NCBI GenBank assembly: GCA_019633425.1
Contig: WSUB01000004.1
Location: 248,001 to 312,000 of the forward strand
Direction of reading: 5' to 3'
Origin: Tulasnella sp. 424
Taxonomy: Eukaryota > Basidiomycota > Agaricomycetes > Cantharellales > Tulasnellaceae
DNA length: 64,000 nucleotides
The stretch's first letter is position 1; each line of letters opens with the position of its first letter. Of this stretch, positions 47,301 to 57,942 are shown one piece after another. A program made the translations under genes and the position numbers. Under the pieces are notes generated by a model, which was given only the letters and a program-made list of their open reading frames with translations, searched no databases and had not been told where the DNA came from.

Positions 47301-49245
47301 CGTCTGCTTCAGCGCTGCGCTCCTCCATGAAAGGAAGATCAGGCTGAAGGGCCATATCTGCCTCCTCGCCGGGCGGTGTGACGGGTGGTTCTGAGATCAA
47401 TCCTGTGGCCTCGTGACTCTCCGTCAGCGGCTCATCCGCTATAGCATCGACATCGACAACCTCAAGCTCCGTAAATGGTTCTGCATGATGAGCAGGTTCA
47501 TGTGTTTGAGGGAAAGGTGGGAAGGACGTCATCGGCAATCCACCTTCATAAAGCGGCGAGAAGGCAGGCGAAGCGGAGAGAGCTGTCGATTCTGATCAGA
47601 GGGGACACGTCTGCGATGAGCGGGAAATGTACTCACGATTTGCGAGCTGATGCAAAATTTCATCAGGCGAAGCAAGGATCGGGTCAACGGAGGGGACCGA
47701 AAGGCCCACTGGGACGGGAATCGGGAAACCTTGCTGAGCCCCAGCAAGCAAATCAGCAAGAAACTGATTCGGATCGAGAGTGGGGACATCGCCTAAGAGC
47801 GGTGGCAAGCTCTCCGTAGTTCCCCCGAAGCCATGGACAGCGTCGGAGAAGGTTGAGGGAGGTTGGAAAGGGTCCAGGTTGGACGTGGGCTGTGTGACGG
47901 GGAAGTTGGCTAGGTCCATGGCTATTTGGTTACTTGCTATGTCTGATCCTGATGGAGCGGAATGGGGATTGGGAGGTTCTGCGTCAACCGAAACGATATG
48001 CTGTGGCCCTGTAAAACAGTAGAGGCCTTAGATGGGCCAACTCTACTGAGAGAAATGACTGACCTGGGGGCTGACCTTGTTGGCCAGTAACCGACACCCC
48101 GTCATGCTCCCCATCCGACTCCTCTACAACGATGACTTCCTCATCCTCGGTGATGGGAAGGATGTCTTGAGATGCAGATTCGAAAACTGCTTCATCGCGC
48201 GCTTGCTCCTCATCGTAGACTGGAACTTGTTCCTCATCATCCAGTTCGTCTTCTTCCGCGTCTTGGTCGTAAACGTCGTAATAGCCAGAACGAGACTCCT
48301 GATGGATGATGTGGGCAGGTCGAATGGCGTCGAATCCTTCCTTGTGCAGTTCTTCTTGAATAGGACCATTCTCCTCTTGCTCTTCCTCGAGCAGCTCGGC
48401 GTCGAGAGGTTGGGTTCCTGCGACGAAATGACCATCCACAATCCCGGGTGTATCATCGCCGGCGGTGGGATTTGGGTCAGCTCCCGTATCCCAATCAGGA
48501 GATGATCCTTGAGCGGCTGGAACGGGTTCTTCATCGTCAGAATCATCGATAACGATGGCCCCGTCCTCGTCCTCCATGTAATCCTTTCCCGTTTGAGTGT
48601 GTCCGACGGATTCATCCGATCCGTATTCCCCTTCATCTCCCTCTGATTCGGTCTCTACTTGCTCTTCCTCATCTTCTACATTATGGTCTTCATCGCCAGG
48701 TTGCTGCTTATCGTCGTAATAATACCGCCTATACCTAAACGAATCTTCCGGCGGATAGTCGTCATCGGGAAACCCGCTCGACTGGGCGGGCGTCCCGGTA
48801 TTGGCTGTAATGGTGAAAGACGGTCAAAATAGGTACGAAGTAGATGATTTCGCGCCGTCTCACTTTTGGTTGCAACCCGCGGTGATTGGGAGCTGGGGCG
48901 TAGATTTCTCAATGCCTCGACACCGGGGCCTTCATCCACGGCTCTCGCTTTCCCCTTGTCTGGACTTGACCAGTTAAGAGTGGTGTCACCGGCGGTTGGA
49001 TCTTCTGCAGTACTCGTTAAGTCCAGAGGACTCTCTTTGTGTTGGTACAGCGGATTTAGGTGAGGGAGGACTGGAAGGGACGCCGCCACCAGACTACCAC
49101 GAAATCTTGGTGGCGATGATCGCCGAGGGGGTTTGAGAGCATTGTTGACCTTTGATTTGATGTCTGCAACGAAGGAATCTAAGTCCTTGCCCGTAAAAGT
49201 TTCGTAGGGATTTCGCAGCGGCGTTTGGCTTGCAAAGGCCGGCAT
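44344..49245 (-). CDS. Very large acidic, low-complexity protein (1557 aa)
   Basis: Five exons: 49245-48864, 48804-48064, 48008-47637, 47582-46073 and 46012-44344, all junctions in phase. The start MPAFASQTPLRNPYETFTGK is the first in-frame ATG. The middle ~900 residues are strongly acidic (Asp/Glu runs at 46100-46800 and 48100-48700). The last exon has one ordered-looking segment (RSQCKFHKIAIP, KVIFIVPYCSL, VIGSYVLASLLALVGHH, AYQRYLKKRRAEA), then basic Ser/Arg/Lys stretches and the end KNVFSWIFRK. The charge pattern and basic motifs suggest a nuclear protein. The hydrophobic stretch may be a buried helix rather than a membrane segment. No family recognised. Confidence 0.75.
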
Positions 49246-49578
49246 GGTGGGGGAGGAATAACTTGAAGAAACGGTCGTGGACACAACGACAAAGTAGAAT
49301 TTCCCGCGGATTTGTTTTGTTCCTGAGCATCATCGTCCCCGCCCTCCGTGACTCAACCACTCTCCACGTACATAATTATTATCAGCTTCCGATTACCGAG
49401 GGCAATTCAGTCCGGATGCGCCGTACACCCTCCGAAGTTCTGGGGGTGGAAAATAGTCATCACATGATGACTTGATCCGAACGCCATGCCTAACTAGGAT
49501 TAAGGCCACGATCATGCAATTTACAGAGGGACGCTTAGGCGTATGAGACGCAACTGTGAAGGCTGCTACCAGAAGCTA

Positions 49579-49829
49579 CTACCTCGTGAAGATGTTACAG
49601 AATGAACCAGAAGTAGTGCTTCTCTCATTTCTGACTTCGGCCTGAAGCCGGTCCCACTCGAACCATTTCGTCTCATTGGAGTAAGTGCTGCATTCGTCCG
49701 AGTCCAGTCGATTCAAGAGGTCGGTCGGCACGTTCGGGTTTACAATGCCCTTATTCCTATCATCCGTCCCCAGCTCCGCTACTTGCGAACGCAGCCAAAC
49801 GTAGGCTTCCCATGAATCCGGATAGAAAG
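49579..49829 (-). pseudogene. Orphan 3' exon of an unidentified gene
   Basis: Minus-strand frame from an acceptor (CTTGCAG) at 49830 to TAG at 49579. It encodes 82 residues with normal protein composition (FYPDSWEAYVWLRSQVAELG, KWFEWDRLQAEVRNE). Only ~270 bases separate it from the end of the pseudokinase gene at 50103, and I could not find an in-phase upstream exon or start. It is either the last exon of a very short gene or a remnant cut off by rearrangement. No family recognised. Confidence 0.4.
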
Positions 49830-50102
49830 CTGCAAGTCGAATTCATCGTCACGTAGTCACCGAAAAACGGGTCGTGCTTCGCTCTAAAAGAAATGAAATC
49901 ATATGGCATTCTTCCATAGGTTTAACGGCTTGCCCTCTGACATTCACCGATACCAGGCTTCGGCCAAACCTGTCCTGCAGTGTGCCTTGGCCGACATTGC
50001 GGGCAGCTCTTTTCATCGGTGCTCTGCGTCGGGGGGCATTCCAACAATCAACGCAGATAAGCAAATATCAATCGATTGATATAGGAAAGGCGCGCCCTGT
50101 AT

Positions 50103-51627
50103 TCAACGATATCTAAAGTAACGCTGGGTGGCGAGCAGTCCCGCTGCGGCTCCGGCTAGAAGATACGGTCCACTGGCAGTCGTAGCAGCTCCGGAAGCAC
50201 CTTGAAGATATGAGAGACATTGTGATAGAACGGATTTATCCGGAGGACGAAAGATAGAGGTGATGCGTTGTTGGACGGCAGCGGATGATGGACGGCTTCT
50301 CGGATCTGATGCTGTCATCTCGTTCAAAAGAAGTCTGAGGTCTTCAGGAAATACCCACTGGGGGTCATCAGACTAGAGAAGGAATGTCAGAAGCGGACCT
50401 CATCAAGGTGACGCAAATGCAACATTCATACCAGGCATACCGCCCGAGTCAGGCTCTCGATAACGAAACCCAGGTTCCAGACATCCGCAGCGAATGGATC
50501 ATGACCGCGGTTGGGGCGACTGGGAACATCAGGCGGTTGTCTTTTTCCGGCGGGCATGGGGGGCATGGCTGACGGCCGGACCGTCCATGCTCCAGGAAGG
50601 TTCCTCACAACGGATAGCTCATAGTCGGCTATAAGCCACTGATGACCAACTCCGGTCCACTGAGCTAGGAGATTCCGTTCGTTGAGGTTCTACAAGCCAA
50701 AATGAGCATGCAAAGACGCCAAGGTAAAGCATACGAACGCGATGCGTAATTCCCTGTTCATGCATAAATGCGACTCCCTAGACGGGGCAAGAAGGAAATA
50801 AGGATCTCAGGGCAAGGCGAAGGAAGGTTGGTCAATACCTCTGTTATTTGCCGGACAAATCCAACGTAGTCATTCATGTTCCGAATCAAAGAAATCAAGG
50901 GAGTAGCTGAGTCTGTTCCCGACCTGGCGAGCTGGTCGGAATGCTCGATGATAACAAATGCACGCCTATCAGAACGTTGAGGAGTGAAACCGGCGGAGGA
51001 AAAGTCTGGAGAGAAGATCAAGACTTCTCTGACAGGAATTGAATGGTTTCGAGGATCGTCCCGGAGCATGACACCATCCAGACGACTCCAGACCCGGAAT
51101 TCCTGACTCGTGGAGTGATAGAGTGGGACCATTTTAATGTATACCAGACTCCCGAACCGATCCTTTGCAAGATGGGTATGTGGCGCCTACAAGAAACAAT
51201 ATTAGCATTCACCGATGGTTATTCAATGAGCGGTCAGGCACAAGCTCAGCATTGTTAAGACCACGCAGACTTTGGCTGCTTGATGGTGTAGCTGTATCTT
51301 GCTGAGTGGCGAGAGTATAGCCGTGTTCCGCAAGGAAAGGCGAAACTATTTCCCATGAGGTCGAAACGTGCTCAGCTTCTTCGATGGTTGAGAGGTAGTC
51401 GTCCCAGAGGCGGTAGCAAGCAACTGGATGAATCTTTCAACCCTGTAATCGGTAAGCAAGTACGGACAGGGACAATTCTCTTCACTGACTAGCTCCTTCT
51501 GTTTCAGGACTTCATGACAGACCCGGCATTTTGAAAGTTCTGTTTGACGTACGCATCGAGGACGGGAGGCAGGAAGCGTGAACACAGAGGGGGAAGGATA
51601 TTCGGGGATGTACCATTTTCCGCGCAT
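50103..51627 (-). CDS. Tail-anchored pseudokinase (411 aa)
   Basis: Six exons: 51627-51490, 51433-51242, 51186-50839, 50777-50739, 50689-50441 and 50372-50103. All introns are phase 0. The kinase-like fold is visible: VYIKMV (VAIK position), a hinge-like AFVIIEHSD, QITEGVAFMHEQGITHRN, then the activation segment and DPFAADVWNLGFVIE (subdomain IX). The catalytic HRD is HRN (Asn240), the following Lys is Asn242, and DFG is DYE (Asp261-Glu263). Metal-binding Asn245 remains. It is therefore predicted to be catalytically dead or weak. The C-terminus ends in a hydrophobic segment (GPYLLAGAAAGLLATQ) plus RYFRYR, typical of a tail anchor. The start is the first Met of the first exon, and a further 5' exon is possible. 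Confidence 0.75.
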
Positions 51628-52078
51628 ATCTGTGGAATATGAAGTTTACAGGGCTAACACAGGTGCTCGTTTTGCTGTTCGAGTTCCTAGGCCTAGTGAA
51701 ACTGAGGCTCTCGATCGACGTTGGTCGAAACTTGAACTTATTGGGTCCTCCACAACTTGAACAAACCTGTCGCCACAACTTCCAGAAGGAGGGCCCATTG
51801 GAGGGCCAGTGGGTTCCCTTGCCATTCGGCAAGCAAACCCAATATTGAGATCATCGGACCTTCGTAATTGTCGTAACAGTATTATCAGTGTATATATTTT
51901 TCCTTGGATTCCATTTTTTAACGTGCTGAATTAGGTTTAGCACTCAACGCAGTCTCGATCTTTCATCTGTTCCACCGGAGAAAGGCTCCAGCAAAGCCGG
52001 AACCTTCAGGCGGACTAAGTCATATATTATGGTGTCGTTTATTTTAGTCTGGAGAAGAAAGCGGGAGCAGTCTTGGGG
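51628..52078. other. Intergenic between pseudokinase and REX2
   Basis: About 450 bases. The right half is AT-rich and is presumably REX2 3' flank. The left half contains a minus-strand ORF up to 51832 that might be an extra 5' exon of the pseudokinase, but I could not connect it. Confidence 0.35.
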
Positions 52079-53308
52079 TTAAGATGATGGAGTTGGGCCT
52101 GCGGCTCGCGCCTCTTCCTGGGTTTTAAAGATCCTTTCCCTGTAGAACTGGAGCTCTAAAAACCAATCCAGCCTAAGCTTCACACCAAATTCAAGCGCGA
52201 GGCTCGAAGCTCATACCTGCGATTGATCCTCGAATGTCATCCAACGCCCTATTGTGATCAGGCGACCCAATCAGTGTCAGGCTTCACTCTCAAAATAAGC
52301 TGAACGGACCTGTGGCTTCCCCCTAACTTATTCTCGCGGATGACATCTGGATACCAGCGATACTTGAGCTCCTGTTACATAGGACGTTGGTGAGCAGATT
52401 GTAAAGCGGCTGAGGCCCATTATATAATGCCGACCTTGAGAGTGCTAACATCTTTGCTCGTCGAATCCACCCGGGTGTAAGTGTGGAGCTACAAGCAAGA
52501 ATCTAAATTAAGATCGTACCAAGTATCCTGAAAGCAAGCGATCAGATAAGTGTGTCCACATGAATAACGAAGCCCAGTGCAAACATACCGATAGTGCAGA
52601 TGATCAATTAAATCCGGCATGCCTTCCATCAGAAATAGTTTGTCGACGTGAACCGAGTTCCCGGCCAATATTGCGACCCGCTGGTCAGGAATCCATGACT
52701 TGACGTAGTCCATAACGGATGCATATACAGATGCATAGTCATGAGGTGAATCGATACAAGCTTTTGTCAAGCCCGACTATGAGTGACATAGTAAATCGTT
52801 GATTCAATGCCCGTTGATCAAAGTATAGATCCATTTCACTCACTCGTCCATGCTGGTCGACACACCAGGCGTTCATCCCATCCAAAATCTCCTTCTCCGT
52901 TTTGATTACGAACTCCACGCCTTCATCGACCATTTCTAAATTGCCATTTGTGATGAGAACAGCTATTTCAATAATGCGGTCTTCCTTATGGTTGAGACCC
53001 GTCATCTGAGAAGTCGATCCCTGGTGAATAAGGCACGTCCGATAGAACCAGAACGCTCGACCTTACCTCGCAGTCAACCCAAACGAGTGGACCATCCCTA
53101 TGAGAAAGGGGCTTGGTAAATTTAGGCGAGGCCATAGCTGAAAACTTCGAGTTGACGGAAACTCTTGAAGTCCTGGACGTGGTGGATCTTATCGACGAAG
53201 CCGAGGTTATTTGTGCACTCTCAAGAGCACGGGACCCTTTTGACACGCCCGCGACATGACTCACCCAAGTAAACTCCCCGCAAGCTGACCGATAACGCGT
53301 CGCGACAT
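52079..53308 (-). CDS. REX2: Oligoribonuclease, mitochondrial-type (230 aa)
   Basis: Eight exons: 53308-53265, 53172-53067, 53005-52844, 52776-52589, 52456-52435 (22 nt), 52371-52310, 52248-52217 and 52155-52079. The DEDDh exonuclease motifs are all present: LVWVDCEMTGL (Exo I), GNSVHVDKLF (Exo II), HYRKDVSTLK, and HRALDDIRGS (Exo III, with His and Asp). The family degrades 2-5-nt RNA and has mitochondrial and nuclear roles in fungi. The small first exon gives MSRRVIGQLAGSLLGTSR, a basic Ser-rich presequence consistent with mitochondrial import. A second in-frame Met (53135) lies before the catalytic domain. Confidence 0.88.
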
Positions 53309-53505
53309 CAAAAATTGCCGAGGGATGCGGATAAATAGATAGGAACGGTCAAAAAAGTACAGTTTTGGACACAGACGCCACGTGCGACACGACAATAACA
53401 ACAAGCAAGACCCCGAGATTGGGTCACCCTGAGACATTCGGACTCCATATGCATGTGGGGACACGGGCCTTTTGCTTAAAACTATAGACCTTCTACACAA
53501 CTGTA

Positions 53506-54096
53506 TTAACTTGGGAGGGTTGAGAACTGTGTCTCCTCGCTGGGGCTGGGGCGGGGACGATGGGACTGCGGTATCGTCTTCACCCTTGCCCGATTGACTT
53601 TAGAAATGTACCAGTTTCCTGAGTCTTTGTCATTACCGAATAGGTGTGATCGTGAAGTAACATAAGTTTGCCACTGCGTCGGGCCCCTGAGCTGGATAGC
53701 CCTCCGCGTCGGTGTTCGCCACCGAGGTGGTGTATTGCGACAGACCAGGGCGAACCTGAAGATCGGCGGAACGATTCCAACTACTGGAAGACAGGATGAT
53801 GAGTAATGGGGCGACAAGGGCATATAATTCTTACCGTGAAACATTGAGCCCGTTAGAATGGTTCCGGCGTTTATCCCTGACATGTACAAAGCGCATGCGA
53901 CAATCAAGAACATGGGGTAGATTGCTCCAGATTCTATAATAACGGCCAAGGAATATCGATATTTTCGACAGGTCGACCGGGACTCGGAGGCGGAGTCGTG
54001 CTGAAACGCGCTGCTGACTTTGTTGGTTCGGTAGACGATCAGAGCAATCGTTAGAAGATTGCACAACGGTGATAGCGCAAACATTAACAGCACCAA
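53506..54096 (-). pseudogene. 5'-truncated multi-pass membrane protein remnant
   Basis: Two exons (54096-53837 and 53770-53506, approximate) encode about three hydrophobic segments (LMFALSPLCNLLTIALIVY, YPMFLIVACALYMSGI, VGIVPPIFRFALV) and a cytoplasmic tail. The shape resembles the C-terminal half of seven-helix membrane proteins that are common in Agaricomycetes. I find no exons for the missing N-terminal helices in the ~400 bases upstream, so it is probably a remnant. A short functional protein cannot be excluded. Confidence 0.45.
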
Positions 54097-54494
54097 GAGG
54101 GCAGGCTGTGTGACGGGGTGCTTGGTAAGGATACATCATTCGACAGGGGAATTACTCAACGTATAAGTCCTTCAAAGACGCTCCCCGAAAGGTTAAGTTG
54201 CGAGTAAAACACAGTCGCTGGCCATACTGAAAGCATCACTCTTCGTTCCTACTCAATTCCTAGGCCTTGTCGTACCGCTTGTACCAGCGCGAAAGACTCT
54301 TGGTAGAATAATAGAGCTGGCAGGAGTCCTTGGCTATCGTCCGGAAAGCTTCATTTTGGACGCACCCCGTCCACGTGAGTGCGGCTATGTCTGAATCAGG
54401 TTTTCGTCCTTTTCTTGTACGTTATAGCTACACGTCCCCTTCAACACGGCTCCTCTTGTAGTCTCTTTTTCCCTCTCCCTATGCATGTTGACCA

Positions 54495-54881
54495 ATGCCG
54501 ACATCCGATCCTCCAACTTTCAAAAGATTCAAAATACCACGCCGCGGCAAAAGACTGCCCCTCACAGGATATTTTGCCCCAAAGGCGGCAAGCTCACAGC
54601 CTTCCGAAAACTCTGGGAGTAGTAGCACAACCAACACTGAAGTGTCTGCTCCTGCGACCAGGTCAAAAAATCAGGTGAAGGGTTGGTGGCGCCCCCAAGA
54701 CATTTTTGATCCAGAAAACTGGCCTGACGAGGATTTGGACGGGCTGGCTGGAGAAAAAGTATTGGAGGTCGAGCCCTTGGTCAGCGCAGTTGACGAAGAA
54801 GACAGTGAAGCGAATGTGTTGGTGGGGACCCTTGACGAGGCAGCCATTGCTGCGCAGCTGGTGAGCTTCATGGCACAGTAG
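54495..54881 (+). CDS. Small protein with PIP-box-like motif (128 aa)
   Basis: Single exon. The N-terminus is basic (PTFKRFKIPRRGKRLPLTGYF) and contains RLPLTGYF, which fits the PCNA-interaction pattern xxxLxxYF except for the first Gln. The C-terminal half is acidic with Trp (WWRPQDIFDPENWPDEDLDG). No known family. It may be a small replication or repair regulator, or a fragment of a transposase-derived protein. Both ideas are inference. Confidence 0.5.
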   Translation: MPTSDPPTFKRFKIPRRGKRLPLTGYFAPKAASSQPSENSGSSSTTNTEVSAPATRSKNQVKGWWRPQDIFDPENWPDEDLDGLAGEKVLEVEPLVSAVDEEDSEANVLVGTLDEAAIAAQLVSFMAQ

Positions 54882-56168
54882 TACTGGCAGACAGATTTCA
54901 TAACACATGCTCTTTCTCGCATACCATACCAAATAGACCCGCCTCGAGCCATGCGACAAGAAATTGTGCATGCTCAAACAAAAGGGGCATGACTGCACTC
55001 GAGGCACTCGGACTGGCCAGAGTTCAAGAGTGGGGTATGATGGGCGTTAAACCGAGGTTTCTGAATGGATTTGCCTGCACAATACAATCGAATCGAGGGC
55101 TATGCAAGTACAGAATGAGAGTCCCGGTAACCTAGACAAGAACCGAGTATAATTAGGCAGAACGAACATGACTATCACCAATGTTAGATAATCGTGACAG
55201 CGGGGAGGATAAACGAGTGAACTGCTCAGGGAGTGGGGGGTGCGTGGTAAATTAGGTTAATGGGCGACGGAGAACAAAGTGAAAGCTTCAGTCGATCTAG
55301 GAGAAGTAGCCCAACGAATACATGCATCAGACAGACGGCACCAGTCGTATAGAATATACTATAGATATCGGATGTTTCAAGTAGGGCAAGATCCCACATG
55401 TCGTCTTTACGGGGTAGGCGTCCATGAACTAATCAGGCAACGAAACGTAAGATGCTCTACTTCCGACAACGACGTGCAACCAACCGGGTTGCAGAATGGA
55501 CTTTTCAAATTTAAGCCCATGTGCATGCGCTACGGATTGCATGTGTTATCATGGATGTTGGTCGTAGCAAGGAAAATTCCTGCGTCGGGTCTTCTCTTAC
55601 TGAAGCTCCATAGACTGCCGTCAAGTACCGAATGTAGAGCTTTGGCTTCGCAGTTTACCGATCAGAATGACGGGTAGAGCCTGTGCTGGAACCGGCACAA
55701 TCGGAGCGATAACGGAAGACCTGGTGGCACAGCCCTCGTAAAGAACGTACTTATGTCCGAGCGACCGACACGTCAAATGAAAATTACCGCACTGTGGGCC
55801 AAAAGCCAAGCCAATCCTCAGGGTTGCTAGCCCTTGTAGCGCCACCCGAGCAAATAAACTGACCGAATGGAACAAGGCGCTTCGTTACGGGGGTCTGTGG
55901 TGCCTGGGTTCTCTTCGATGTATTCGTTGGTAGAGAGACCGTCCACGTCGAACAGAGAGAGCACCAGCTCAGTCCCCTTGCAAGGCGGTTAAGACAGGCC
56001 AGCAGTGCCAAGACTTTCCCAACTGTTTTTAGTACCTGGTCATCTCGGACCCGACGTTGAACCCCTGCCAAGGTACGGAGGCTTAGGACCCTTCGACTTG
56101 CGCAAAACTCTGCCAGCGATACTTCATCGCAATTCCAATCCCAACCACCATCTCTCGCTCGTTTCACG
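54882..56168. other. Intergenic with a possible coding remnant (minus, about 55827-55976)
   Basis: Most of this 1.3 kb has no feature. On the minus strand a frame at about 55976-55827 encodes a protein-like stretch (TELVLSLFDVDGLSTNEYIE, then NPGTTDPRNE) ended by a stop, without start or clean upstream exon. It may be a decayed gene piece. Confidence 0.3.
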
Positions 56169-57259
56169 ATGCTCAGGCAGCACTCTCTACTCTCCCTCCT
56201 CGTCGTTCTTTTCGTTTCGATTTCTTCAGTATGGGCGAGGAATGTCACAGTTCTCGGGGACGATAAGCGCCTGGCGTTCTCGAATTCGTAAGTCCGTTCT
56301 ATTGGCGTCGCTGAACGGCTGCCAACCCAGGCGTGGCTAACTCCACTTTTTATGGCGACGCGGGCGTTCTAGATCAGCTTGGATGGGAACCTGGCAATTC
56401 AATGACACAGGTCTCTGCGGCAACGACGGCGGCATCATTCAGACGTACAATACGGAAGATTGGGTCCGCCTTCGGTTCAACGGTAATTTTCGCAGTCGAC
56501 CGCCCATGCGTTCTTCCGTCTAAACGCGTCTGTACAATTCTAGGCACGGCAGTGTATGTCGTACTCGCACAGTACGATATGGCTGCCTTGACTAATGTCA
56601 TGATCGATGGCGTGCAAGCGAACGTTACCGCGCAAAACTACACCCTCGAGCTTACGTCTGATGGTTGCGACACTCGTACGCTCTATGCCACCAATATGAC
56701 CAACACCAACCATACCGTCACGGTATCCTACGCTGGAACTGGACTTGGACGTACCGTTCTCAATAAATTCATGTACGTCCGGTATCACATGCAGCGCCAC
56801 AGAATCCTTGATTGCCTATCTGACATGCTAACCGAACGGCCTGCTTTTGATAGCTATGATGATGGCGGCGACACTCCCAGAGCAGACCCAACAGCGACCC
56901 GGGCTGCCGTCACCATTGGTGATACTGGTGCCAGTCCCACAGCTACTCCTTCGGCATCCAGTGACACCTCGTCTGGCTGCGGGACTGGATGCAAGGCCAC
57001 TACAATTGGCGGAGGTGGTGCTGGTCTCATCGTGACCCTGATCGTCCTGTGGTGCTTCTGGAGATGTTGCTGTGGCAGCCGTAGGACAACAGTCACTAAT
57101 GTCACGGTTGTCCGACCCCCTTCACCAAAGCCCCAACCTATCATCCTCGTCGCAGCTACTCTGGAGGTTCAGGAGACTCACATTCAAGTCAATAGAGTGG
57201 ACAGGAACTCCGCGGTGGCCCCATCGCCGCCTGCGTACGAGCAGACCAATTACAAGTAA
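56169..57259 (+). CDS. Single-pass membrane protein with secreted ectodomain and PPAY tail (287 aa)
   Basis: Four exons: 56169-56287, 56373-56482, 56544-56772 and 56854-57259, all in phase. The N-terminal signal peptide is LLVVLFVSISSVWA. The ectodomain (about 25-155) has the pattern SSAWMGTWQFNDTG, then VRLRFNGTAVYVV and YTLELTSDGCD, which resembles a carbohydrate-binding-like beta sandwich seen in many Agaricomycete surface proteins. A Ser/Thr-rich stalk, one membrane helix (about 206-222) and a juxtamembrane RCCCG (possible palmitoylation) follow. The tail ends SPPAYEQTNYK, a PPxY motif that recruits WW-domain ubiquitin ligases. A cell-surface sensor or adhesion role is inference. Confidence 0.75.
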
Positions 57260-57942
57260 ATGCTTGTTGGCTCAGTCGCATTGGTTGTGTTGGAAGTGTT
57301 AGATAATGTAGATTTGATGTCTCTCCTTTGGTTTCTTTTTCGAGCTTTCATTTGGTTGTTTTTGGTTGTGTACTCTACGTTTACTGTCGTTACTCGTTTA
57401 ACTATTAGCGTAAGTAAATTATATCGCTGCCCAATGCCATGGTCATCGTTGTTCGTGCACGCTGAGGAAGGTGCACTTTATCCGCAAAATTCAGCGCACA
57501 CCCTGGGCGTAGACGAACTCGAAGGGGTCGGGCTTCACACCAGCTGGGTGTCTACCACATGGATCACCGAGGTCCATCCCAGATAATGATGCCCGAAGCT
57601 GGACGCTCAATCCCCGGCCGGAGACCGGGGTTACATCACGCCTGACTAACCATATGCATCGAATTTACATTGGAACGCATGGACGGACCGAGGAGGATTA
57701 CCCAACTCGGTCTCTTTCTCGAACTAGACGGCCTTGCTACAATAGACATTTTCTCTTATAGACTAATACCCAAGACATTCGACAAGCTATTACTGCATCA
57801 AGTTTGGGATTATCAGTGATCTGAACTACAAATGGTAGCAAGGGCAGCAGAAAGACGTACTCACGGATCCGCCAGTATTGGCACACTAACCATACAGTCG
57901 AGAAAGGCAGCCGGGCTTCGTTAACAGTGAAGTATCCTCGGC
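57260..57942. other. Convergent intergenic region
   Basis: Lies between the 3' ends of the 56169 (plus) and 57943 (minus) genes. The left part is T-rich (57280-57420). A short perfect inverted repeat (CCCCGG at 57612-57617, CCGGGG at 57625-57630) could form a hairpin. Confidence 0.45.

Noticed and set aside
53135..53264. Reading REX2 from an upstream GTG at 53264
   Set aside because: No ATG is available in that frame. The spliced first exon at 53308-53265 gives a proper ATG and a plausible presequence.
55784..56248. 154-aa minus ORF overlapping the start of the surface-protein gene
   Set aside because: Its first third is antisense to the well-supported signal-peptide exon at 56169-56287. 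Only a short stretch near 55827-55976 looks protein-like, in another frame.
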